This document shows positions 56,969 to 64,000 of a stretch of DNA of 64,000 nucleotides, piece by piece. The notes beneath the pieces are model-generated. The model was not told the DNA's origin and searched no databases. It saw only the letters and a list, made by a program, of their open reading frames with translations. The stretch is from an uncultured Alphaproteobacteria bacterium (GTDB lineage: Bacteria > Pseudomonadota > Alphaproteobacteria > Rhizobiales > Ancalomicrobiaceae). How positions within the stretch are numbered: position 1 is the first letter of the stretch; each line of letters begins with the position of its first letter. A program made the translations under genes and the position numbers. Location: contig CALMFH010000154.1 of assembly GCA_937864925.1 (NCBI GenBank), forward strand, positions 34,151 through 98,150. The letters are read 5' to 3'.

Positions 56969-59110
56969 ATGACGAATGGCGCGATGCGGTCGACGACCTT
57001 CGACGATTCGCGCCGGACCCGCCTCCTCGCCCTGACGGGCGTGGTCGTGACCGTCGTCCTCGCCACCTGGGTCACGTTGGTGATCGCCCTCGGCCTGCCA
57101 CGTGCACTCACGGTCGACGGTCGGGACGCCCTGCCGAGCGTCGCCGACGTCAAGCACCGCGGCCATCCGACCGCCACCCTGCCACGCGTCGGCGATTACG
57201 CCCTCGTCGCCGACGACTACGTCGAGGAGCCGGACACCCTCGGCAGCTACGACGCGCTCGATGCCTTCGTCGCCCGCCAGGGCGAGATCGCCGGCCTGCT
57301 GCGGCGCGGCGGGGTGGTGACCACCGGCGACGGCACACGGCCCTTCGTGGCGGGAACCCGGTCGATCCTCGACCTGCCGGCGGCTTTCTGGGTGACATTG
57401 CTTTCCGGTGTCGGCGGTCTCGGCATCGCGGTGTGGGTGTGGGCGCTGCGCCCCTCCGACGTGGCGACCCGCCATCTCGCGGCGAGCGGCATCGCCCTCG
57501 CCGTGGCTCTACTGCCGGCGGCGATCTACCTCACCCGGCCGTTGGCGGTCGACCCCGGCCTCCTCACCGTCCTGATGATGCTCAACCACGCCGGATCGTT
57601 GGCCTTCGGCTTCGCCATGATCGCGCTCTTCTGCGTGTTTCCGCGTCGCCTCCTCGGCATCTGGGGACCGCGGGCGTCGGCGGTGCTGTGTGTCGTCTTC
57701 GTCGCCGCCGACTGGGGGAGGGGGCTCGGCGCACCGCACGGTGCCTATGCCGTCTACGTCGCCATGTCGGTGGTCATCATCGCCCTCATCGGCGTCCAGG
57801 CCTGGTTGGTGCGAGGCGACCCGCGCGATCGGGCGGCGCTGCTGTGGGTCGGCCTGTCGGTGGTCACCGGCATCGGATCCTGGGCCGCGCTGGTGCTGGC
57901 CTATGGTCTGCAGGGCGACCTCGCCGAGATGCCGGAGGCCTATTCCTTCGCCTGTTTCTTCCTGATCTACCTCGGTCTGGCACTCGGGGTCGCTCGTTTC
58001 CGGCTGTTCGACATCGCCGATCGGGCCTTCTGGGTGTTCTTCTACGGCACCGGCGCGATCCTGTTCCTCTCCGCCGACGGACTGCTCGCCTGGGGCTTCG
58101 CCGTCTCCGGCGAGCGTGCCGTGATGATGGCTGTGTTGGCGGTCGCCTTCCTCTACCTGCCGCTGCGCGATCGCCTGTGGCGGGGGTTCAAGGGTCTGCG
58201 TGGGTCCGACCAGTCGGATCTCTTCGCCGAGGTGATCGAACTGGTCTTCACCCCGACGCGCGAGAAGCAGGCCGAGGCCTGGCGCGGCTTCCTCGAACGG
58301 CAGTTCCGCCCGGTCGAGATCCGACCGGCGGTGGACATGGTCGGCGCGGCGCGGATCGACCGGGACGGGCTCGACCTGCTGGTGCCGTCGGTCACCGAAC
58401 CGAAGGGCCTCGTCCTCTCCTATCCGCGACGCGGCATCGGTCTGTTTTCGCCGCGCGACGTCCGCCTCGTCGACCGCGCCGTCGCGTTGATCGACCGGGC
58501 GGTGAGCGGCCGCGACGCCTATGAGCGGGGCATGTTGGAAGAACGCCGACGGGTGGCGCGCGATCTGCACGACGACGGCGGCGCACGCCTGCTCGATGCG
58601 CTGGTCGCCGCCGACGACCGCACCCGCACCCATCTGCAGGACGCTCTTCGCGACGTCCGCTCGATCGCCCACGGGCTCAACCAGGACGACATGGAGCTCG
58701 ACATCTTCCTGGCGACGCTGCGCCACGAGAGCATCAATCGACTGGAGGGTACCGGCCTGACGCTCGATTGGCCGCTGCCCGACCATCCGCTCGTCGGGGT
58801 GATCGTCTCGGCGCGGAGTCAACGAGCACTCGCCTCTCTGGTGCGTGAAGCACTCTCCAACACCCTGAAACATGCCGGCGCATCGCGCGTCGAGGTCCGA
58901 TTCGACGTCGCGGACCCGACGATCTCCGGCCGTATCGCCGACGACGGAGTGGCACGTTCCGACGCCTCGCCGGATCGAGCCCGAACGGGGATGGGACTCG
59001 TCGGACTCGAATCGCGCCTGCGCGAACTCGGCGGGCGATTGACGGTCGAGACCGGATCCGGCGTGACACTCGCCTTCGAACTGCCGTTGCGCGAGGGGAC
59101 AGCCGGATGA
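56969..59110 (+). CDS. Multi-TM sensor histidine kinase (HisKA_3 type) beside the RiPP operon
   Basis: 713 residues. A first helix (21-42) is followed by an extracytoplasmic stretch to about 135, then about seven more helices up to residue 398. The dimerisation segment ERRRVARDLHDDGGARLL places the phospho-accepting His at 533. The ATPase domain shows the N box REALSNTLKHAG and the G box TGMGLVGLESRL. The ATG at 56969 follows GGGAAGGGAGG. It overlaps the response regulator (ATGA). Divergent from the RiPP precursor, it may sense the peptide, its target or envelope stress. This is inference. Confidence 0.9.
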   Translation: MTNGAMRSTTFDDSRRTRLLALTGVVVTVVLATWVTLVIALGLPRALTVDGRDALPSVADVKHRGHPTATLPRVGDYALVADDYVEEPDTLGSYDALDAFVARQGEIAGLLRRGGVVTTGDGTRPFVAGTRSILDLPAAFWVTLLSGVGGLGIAVWVWALRPSDVATRHLAASGIALAVALLPAAIYLTRPLAVDPGLLTVLMMLNHAGSLAFGFAMIALFCVFPRRLLGIWGPRASAVLCVVFVAADWGRGLGAPHGAYAVYVAMSVVIIALIGVQAWLVRGDPRDRAALLWVGLSVVTGIGSWAALVLAYGLQGDLAEMPEAYSFACFFLIYLGLALGVARFRLFDIADRAFWVFFYGTGAILFLSADGLLAWGFAVSGERAVMMAVLAVAFLYLPLRDRLWRGFKGLRGSDQSDLFAEVIELVFTPTREKQAEAWRGFLERQFRPVEIRPAVDMVGAARIDRDGLDLLVPSVTEPKGLVLSYPRRGIGLFSPRDVRLVDRAVALIDRAVSGRDAYERGMLEERRRVARDLHDDGGARLLDALVAADDRTRTHLQDALRDVRSIAHGLNQDDMELDIFLATLRHESINRLEGTGLTLDWPLPDHPLVGVIVSARSQRALASLVREALSNTLKHAGASRVEVRFDVADPTISGRIADDGVARSDASPDRARTGMGLVGLESRLRELGGRLTVETGSGVTLAFELPLREGTAG

Positions 59111-59763
59111 GCGGGATCTGTCTCGTCGTCGAGGATCAGCCGGCGGTCGCCCAGTGGATCGGCGAGGCGGCGAGCACCGCGCTTCCGGACCAGCGTATCG
59201 AATACGCCGATTCTCTGGCTGCGGCGCGGGCGTGGGTAGCGGCCTGGGAGCGATCGGACCGTGAACCGCTCGAAACGGTGATCGTCGATCTCGGCCTGCC
59301 CGACGGCAACGGCGCCGATCTGATCCGCGACCTGGCGCGCGACCTGCCGCTGACCGAGATCATCGTCGCCACCATCTACGACGACGACCATCATCTGTTC
59401 GAAGCCCTGGCGGCCGGTGCACGCGGCTATCTCCTGAAGGATCAGGGGCCCCAGGGGATGGCGCGCATCCTCGCCCGGATGCGCAACGGCGAGCCTCCGC
59501 TGTCGCCGGCGATCGCCAGACGGCTGCTGACGCATTTCCAGCAGCGCCCGCCCGAGCCGGAGGACGGCGACGGCAAGCTCACCAAGCGCGAGACCGAGAC
59601 GCTGGCGCTGCTCGCTCGCGGCCTGACCACCGCGGAGGTCGGCAAGGTCCTCGGCCTGTCGCAGGCGACCATCGCCACCTACGTCAAGGTCGTCTACCGC
59701 AAGCTCAACGTCTCCTCGCGGGCCGAAGCGACGTTGCAGGCGGTGCGGCGAGGTCTGCTCTGA
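59107..59763 (+). CDS. NarL/FixJ-family response regulator
   Basis: 218 residues. The receiver has an acidic pair in VVEDQ and phospho-acceptor Asp61 in VIVDLGLPDGNG. The LuxR-type helix-turn-helix reads LTKRETETLALLARGLTTAE and VGKVLGLSQATIATYVKVVY. Its start overlaps the kinase stop (ATGA), so the pair is made together. It probably controls the adjacent divergent RiPP operon. Confidence 0.92.
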   Translation: MSGICLVVEDQPAVAQWIGEAASTALPDQRIEYADSLAAARAWVAAWERSDREPLETVIVDLGLPDGNGADLIRDLARDLPLTEIIVATIYDDDHHLFEALAAGARGYLLKDQGPQGMARILARMRNGEPPLSPAIARRLLTHFQQRPPEPEDGDGKLTKRETETLALLARGLTTAEVGKVLGLSQATIATYVKVVYRKLNVSSRAEATLQAVRRGLL

Positions 59764-59900
59764 CCCTCCGACCGAGCCGTCCCGGACGAACGGGCGCCCA
59801 CCTCGCGGTGCTTGCATTCGTCATCGCCGCCGTGGCCGTCCACCGGCTCTCGACATCCCGCGATCCTCGGCTCGCATCCACCGACCCCCGCGTCGACAAC

Positions 59901-59927
59901 TATCGCAATTGACAATCATTCGCAAAT
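59901..59927. promoter_or_regulatory. Possible iron-responsive (Fur/Irr-like) site upstream of the ferric importer
   Basis: AT-rich stretch GCAATTGACAATCATTCGC, with GCAAT and ATTCGC as imperfect arms, about 45 bases before the binding-protein start. It stands out in GC-rich surroundings and resembles Fur-type boxes. The preceding 140 bases after the regulator gene are non-coding as far as I can see. Confidence 0.4.
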
Positions 59928-59969
59928 CGGCTTTCTGGCCGCTACGATCAATCGACGCCGAAGGTTCCC

Positions 59970-60992
59970 ATGTCGAAGTTTCTCTCCGTCGCGACCGTGG
60001 CCACCCTGACGCTCGCGGCTCTCGCGGCGCCGGCGGCGACCGCTGCCGAGGTCAACGTCTACACCACTCGCGAGCCCGGCCTCTTCGCCCCGCTCGCCAA
60101 GGCCTTCACCGAGAAGACCGGCATCAAGGTCAATACCGTCTTCGTCAAGGACGGACTCGCCGAACGGGTCGCGGCCGAAGGCGCGGCCTCGCCGGCCGAC
60201 CTCCTGATGACCGTCGACGTCGGCGTCCTCGCCGAACTGGTCGACAAGGGGGTGACGCGACCGCTGACCTCGGCCGTGGTCGAGGCGGCGGTACCGGCCG
60301 ATCTCCGCGCCGCCGACGGCTCGTGGACGGCGTTGTCCCTCCGCGCCCGCCTGGTGTGGGCCGACAAGGCGCTCGGCCTGAAGTCGATCACCTATGCCGA
60401 CCTCGCCGACCCCAAGTGGAAGGGTCAGATCTGCATCCGTTCCGGCCAGCACCCCTACAACACCGCGCTCGTCGCCGCCGCCATCGCCCACGACGGGCGC
60501 GACAAGGCCAAGGCCTGGGTGGCGGGGCTCAGGGCCAACCTCGCCAAGAAGCCCTCGGGCGGCGATCGCGACGTCGCCCGCGACATCCTCGGCGGCCTCT
60601 GCCGGATCGGCCTCGGCAACTCCTACTACGTCGGCCTGATGCGCTCGGGGAAGGGCGGGGCCGAACAGAAGGCGTGGGGCGACGGCGTCGACGTGCTTCT
60701 GCCGACCTTCGTCGGCGGCGGGACGCACGTGAACATCACCGGTGCGGCGCTCGCCAAGCACGCGCCGAACCCCGAGGCCGCCCGGCAACTCGTCGAATAC
60801 CTGGTGTCGCCGGAAGGCCAGGCGGTCTATGCCGAGCAGAACTTCGAATATCCGGTGGTCGCCGGCGCGGCGATCGAGCCGAACATCGCCGGGCTCGGCC
60901 GGCTCGCCGTCGATCCGCTGCCGATCGCCGAGATCGCCGCCAAACGCAAGGACGCGAGCCTCGTCGTCGACGAGGTCGGCTTCGACCGGTGA
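59970..60992 (+). CDS. fbpA: Ferric iron periplasmic binding protein
   Basis: 340 residues with a Sec signal (TLAALAAPAATAAE). The mature start EVNVYTTREPGLFAPLAKAF is the FbpA/FutA pattern. The paired iron-ligand Tyr motif is seen as LGNSYYVGLMRSG, which supports Fe3+ as ligand. The end segment EYLVSPEGQAVYAEQNFEYP is also typical. It opens an fbpABC operon with an iron-box-like site upstream. Confidence 0.9.
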   Translation: MSKFLSVATVATLTLAALAAPAATAAEVNVYTTREPGLFAPLAKAFTEKTGIKVNTVFVKDGLAERVAAEGAASPADLLMTVDVGVLAELVDKGVTRPLTSAVVEAAVPADLRAADGSWTALSLRARLVWADKALGLKSITYADLADPKWKGQICIRSGQHPYNTALVAAAIAHDGRDKAKAWVAGLRANLAKKPSGGDRDVARDILGGLCRIGLGNSYYVGLMRSGKGGAEQKAWGDGVDVLLPTFVGGGTHVNITGAALAKHAPNPEAARQLVEYLVSPEGQAVYAEQNFEYPVVAGAAIEPNIAGLGRLAVDPLPIAEIAAKRKDASLVVDEVGFDR

Positions 60993-61038
60993 CCGGTTCT
61001 AAGACGGAATCGGCGATCCACCGAGCTGCGACGACGAG

Positions 61039-62736
61039 GTGACGGTGCGACGACCACGGCTGTTCCGGGCTCCCGACGGGTTCGCTCTCACCGCCGCGTT
61101 CACCGCGATGGTGGCGGCCGCGCCGATCGCGGCGCTGGCCGGGATCGCGCTCCGCGGTGACGGTGGTCTGTGGCGTCACCTCGTCACCTCGGTGGTGCCC
61201 CCCGCCACTCTCGAAACCGCGATCCTTGCCGTGGGTGTCACGGTCTTCGTCGCCGTGGTGGGCACAGGAGCCGCCTGGATCGTCGCGACGCGCGACTTCC
61301 CCGGCCGACGCTTCGTCGAGGTGCTGCTGCTCCTGCCGCTCGCCTTTCCCGCCTATGTGCTCGCCTATTCCTGGCTCGATCTGCTGCATCCGCTCGGGCC
61401 CATCCAGTCGGGGCTCAGGGCGCTCCTGGGTTACGCCCGGCCGGCCGATCTGAGGTTGCCCGAGCTGCGCAGCCTTCCCGGCGCCGTCCTGGTCTTCGGC
61501 TTCGCGCTCTACCCTTACGTCTACGTGGCGACACGCACCGTGTTCCTCGCCCAGACGACGGTGCTGGTCGAGGCGGCGCGGATGCTCGGAGCGCGGCCGG
61601 GCCGCGTGTTCTTCCGTGTCGCCCTGCCGCTCGCCCGGCCGGCGATCGCCGCCGGTTGCGCACTGGCGGTGATGGAGACGCTGAACGACGTCGGCGCGGC
61701 GGAGTTCCTGTCGGTCGACACGCTCACCGCGGCGGTCTATTCGACCTGGGTCAATCGCTCCGATCTTCCCGGCGCGGCGCAGATCGCGCTGGCCATGCTG
61801 GTCTTCGTCCTCGGCCTGTTGTTGCTCGAACGGATCGGGCGAGGGAACCGCGGTTACGCCGTCTTCGGCAAAGCGAGCCGGCGGCTCGAACCGCGCCGGG
61901 TCGACGGGGTGCGCGGCCTCGCACTGCTCGTCGTCTGCCTCACGCCGGCGGTCGTCGGCTTCGTCCTGCCGGCGGCGCATCTCATGCGTCAGGCGTCGAC
62001 ACGGATCGCCTTCGCCGGGCTCGCCGAGGAGATCGTGCGCGAGACCTTCGCCACCATCCTGCTCGCCGCCACCGCCACCACCGTCGGCGTCGCCCTCGCC
62101 GCAGTGCTGGTCTCCGGGCGTCGGCTCACCCCCGGCTCGGTTCTTCACGCCGGCGCCCTGCGCATCGCCTCGGTCGGTTACGCCGTGCCCGGTACGGTGC
62201 TCGCCATCGGGCTCCTCGTCGTCTACGGCGGCTTCGACGGGTTCGTCCGCACCGTCGTCGCCGGCCTCGGCGGGGCGCCGACCGGGCTGCTGCTCTCCGC
62301 CTCGTTCGCCGGTTTGGTCATCGCCCTGGTGGCGCGTTTCTTCCGTCTCGCCGCCTCGAAGATCGAGACCGGGCTCGAGCGCCTGTCACCATCGCTCGAA
62401 CAGTCGGCGCGGATGCTCGGACGCACCCGCTTCGGCGCAATGCGTGCCGTCCATCTGCCGCTGCTGACGCCGAGCTACGCCGGGGCGGCGCTGCTGGTCT
62501 TCGTCGACTGCATGAAGGAACTGCCGGCGACGCTGCTGCTCCGACCGCTCGGTTTCGAGACGCTGTCGACCCGCCTCTATGGCGAGGCGGCGCGCGGCAC
62601 CTACGAGAACGGCGCGATCGCCGCCTGCCTGATCGTCGCCTTCGGGCTGTTGCCGATCATCGTGATGACCCGGATCGGGCGACGGACGTCGGTACCAACG
62701 GCACCCGAAGCCGCGGGGGAAGGAGACACGGCGTGA
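61039..62736 (+). CDS. fbpB: Ferric iron ABC permease, two-domain
   Basis: 565 residues, about 12 helices in two fused permease domains. The first EAA loop is VEAARMLGARPGRVFFRVAL and the second LEQSARMLGRTRFGAMRAVH. It has a GTG start at 61039; a second GTG two codons later is possible. Its stop overlaps the ATPase start (GTGA). Usual length for FbpB. Confidence 0.9.
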   Translation: MTVRRPRLFRAPDGFALTAAFTAMVAAAPIAALAGIALRGDGGLWRHLVTSVVPPATLETAILAVGVTVFVAVVGTGAAWIVATRDFPGRRFVEVLLLLPLAFPAYVLAYSWLDLLHPLGPIQSGLRALLGYARPADLRLPELRSLPGAVLVFGFALYPYVYVATRTVFLAQTTVLVEAARMLGARPGRVFFRVALPLARPAIAAGCALAVMETLNDVGAAEFLSVDTLTAAVYSTWVNRSDLPGAAQIALAMLVFVLGLLLLERIGRGNRGYAVFGKASRRLEPRRVDGVRGLALLVVCLTPAVVGFVLPAAHLMRQASTRIAFAGLAEEIVRETFATILLAATATTVGVALAAVLVSGRRLTPGSVLHAGALRIASVGYAVPGTVLAIGLLVVYGGFDGFVRTVVAGLGGAPTGLLLSASFAGLVIALVARFFRLAASKIETGLERLSPSLEQSARMLGRTRFGAMRAVHLPLLTPSYAGAALLVFVDCMKELPATLLLRPLGFETLSTRLYGEAARGTYENGAIAACLIVAFGLLPIIVMTRIGRRTSVPTAPEAAGEGDTA

Positions 62737-63800
62737 TCCCACCTCCGGCCCTCGCCTTCGACGACGTGCGTCATGTCTACGGTCGCACCCCGGCGCTCGT
62801 CGGCGTGACCGCGGCGCTGCGGCCGGGCGAGGTCGTCGCGCTGCTCGGGCCGTCGGGATGTGGCAAGACGACCTTGCTCAGGATCGCCGCCGGGCTCGAG
62901 CGTCCGACCGGCGGGCGGGTCACCGCCGGCGGCCGCGTGCTCGCCGGCGACGGCGTCTTCGTCGAGCCGGAGACGCGTGGCATCGGCCTGATGTTCCAGG
63001 ACTACGCGCTCTTTCCCCACCTCGACGTCGCCGCCAACATCGGGTTCGGGCTCGCCGGGCGGAGCGAGACCGAGATCACGGCGACGGTCGGCGATCTGCT
63101 CACCCGTGTCGGCCTCGCGGGACGCGCCCGCGCCTATCCGCACATGTTGTCGGGCGGCGAGCAGCAACGGGTGGCGCTCGCCCGGGCGTTGGCGCCACGA
63201 CCGGCGGTGCTGCTGATGGACGAGCCCTTCTCCAATCTCGACCAGCGGCTCCGGCGCGGGATGCGCCAGGAGACGATCGCACTCCTGCGGTCGTCGGGGG
63301 CGGCGGCGCTGATGGTGACCCACGATCCGGACGACGCCATGGCGGTCGCCGACCGCATCGCCCTGATGCGCGGTGGCCGGATCGTTCAGGTCGGCACGCC
63401 GGAGGAGGTGTGGCGATGCCCGGTCGACCGCTGGGCTGCGGCCTTCTTCGCCGATCTCGAGGAGATGCCGGCGACGGTGCGTCACGGCCGGGCGGAGACC
63501 CCACTCGGCTCCTTCGCCGCACCCGGCCTCGCCGACGGGCCTGCACTCGTCTGCCTGCGCCGTGACGCCTTCGACCTCACCGCCGACGAGGGCGAGTTCG
63601 CCGCGACCGTCGTCTCGACCCGCTTCATCGGCGAACACCGCACCGTCCGCCTCGCCATCGACGGACTGGAGCGGCCGGTCGACACCCACGTCGACGCCCG
63701 TCACCCGCTCGAGACCGGGACGCGCGTCGCCGTTGCGATCGACCGAACCCAGGCCTTCGTCTTCCGCGACGAGGAAGCGGATCCGGGGATGGGGCGGTGA
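62733..63800 (+). CDS. fbpC: Ferric iron ABC importer ATP-binding subunit
   Basis: 355 residues. Walker A GPSGCGKTT, signature LSGGEQQRVALARAL, Walker B VLLMDEPFSNLDQRLR and H-loop MVTHDPDDAMAVA are intact. The C-terminal regulatory domain (LVCLRRDAFDLTADE) follows. The GTG start lies inside the fbpB stop. Last gene of the iron operon. Confidence 0.9.
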   Translation: MIPPPALAFDDVRHVYGRTPALVGVTAALRPGEVVALLGPSGCGKTTLLRIAAGLERPTGGRVTAGGRVLAGDGVFVEPETRGIGLMFQDYALFPHLDVAANIGFGLAGRSETEITATVGDLLTRVGLAGRARAYPHMLSGGEQQRVALARALAPRPAVLLMDEPFSNLDQRLRRGMRQETIALLRSSGAAALMVTHDPDDAMAVADRIALMRGGRIVQVGTPEEVWRCPVDRWAAAFFADLEEMPATVRHGRAETPLGSFAAPGLADGPALVCLRRDAFDLTADEGEFAATVVSTRFIGEHRTVRLAIDGLERPVDTHVDARHPLETGTRVAVAIDRTQAFVFRDEEADPGMGR

Positions 63801-63884
63801 GGGGAGGACCGCGGCGGTGCCGAGGCCGGTCACGATCGGCCGAGACGCCGCCACTGCCGCAGCCGACCATCGGTCGACCCGCCC

Positions 63885-64000
63885 TCAGATGTCGAGTTCG
63901 AGCTCGTCGGCGAAGGCGGCGCGTTCCTGGATGAAGGCGAAGCGCGCCTCGGGCTTGTTGCCCATCAGTCGCTCGACCGAATCCGCCGTCGGCTGCTCGC
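63885..64000 (-). CDS. parE: DNA topoisomerase IV subunit B, C-terminus (partial)
   Basis: Only the last 38 codons are in the window; the rest lies beyond the right edge. The read-out VERLMGNKPEARFAFIQERA and the end DELELDI match the C-terminus of ParE, which ends in an acidic LDI, rather than GyrB. ParE with ParC unlinks daughter chromosomes. It is convergent with fbpC. Confidence 0.85.
   Translation of the reverse strand, partial: EQPTADSVERLMGNKPEARFAFIQERAAFADELELDI

Overview
The window is very GC-rich, densely packed chromosomal DNA from an alphaproteobacterium. The best fit is a plant- or soil-associated member of the Hyphomicrobiales/Rhizobiales, but I do not assign a genus. The grounds are the ugpBAEC order, an RpiR-type IolR beside a divergent inositol operon, an IolC fused to a DUF2090 domain, an alphaproteobacterial TRAP plus kduID module, and many ATGA/GTGA start-stop overlaps. 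I see no rRNA, tRNA, insertion sequence, CRISPR array or prophage. Reading frames run on both strands almost without gaps. Very long antisense open frames are a by-product of the GC content and are not annotated.

Layout. (1) 1-7.9 kb is a lipid-flavoured group: a truncated SDR resembling 3-ketodihydrosphingosine reductase, inositol-3-phosphate synthase, a Tat-secreted DUF4833 protein, a SyrD/YojI-type ABC exporter, a MaoC-like protein, a ketoacyl synthase, an acyl carrier protein and a PlsC acyltransferase. (2) 8.1-12.5 kb is ugpBAEC (glycerol-3-phosphate uptake). (3) 12.8-16.4 kb holds metA with a structured leader, an AEC transporter and an AGE-family sugar epimerase/isomerase. (4) 16.4-23.8 kb is an AfuABC-like importer bracketed by a hybrid histidine kinase and an OmpR-type regulator. 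(5) 23.9-32.7 kb is myo-inositol catabolism: iolR, a divergent iolG, then iolC(DUF2090)-D-E-B and a second Gfo/Idh dehydrogenase. (6) 32.8-42.9 kb is xylose use: galM, a LacI regulator, xylB, xylA, a small unknown protein, and xylFGH on the other strand. (7) 43.2-48.7 kb is a TRAP transporter with kduD, kduI and a GntR repressor, the final steps of pectin/uronate breakdown. (8) 49.0-53.7 kb holds a YeeE/YedE pair, a secreted unknown, an FAD monooxygenase and a P-loop sugar/nucleoside kinase. (9) 53.7-59.8 kb is a putative graspetide-type RiPP cluster: a 71-residue precursor, a MvdD-like ATP-grasp ligase and an ABC exporter, divergent from a multi-TM histidine kinase and NarL-type regulator. 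(10) 59.97-63.8 kb is an FbpABC-type ferric iron importer, followed by the C-terminus of ParE at the right edge.

How it fits together. Most of the window supports scavenging of plant-derived carbon and phosphorus (inositol, xylose, uronates, glycerol-3-phosphate) plus iron. Each catabolic block has its own regulator and, in three cases, a visible operator: IolR-type GGAA-N6-TTCC sites, a LacI-type site shared by both arms of the xylose locus, and a TACCATAC/GTATGGTA palindrome in front of the GntR gene. Strong GC hairpins follow several binding-protein genes and also the RiPP precursor, probably setting unequal expression inside operons. The RiPP cluster at 53.7-59.8 kb is the best candidate for something not yet described.
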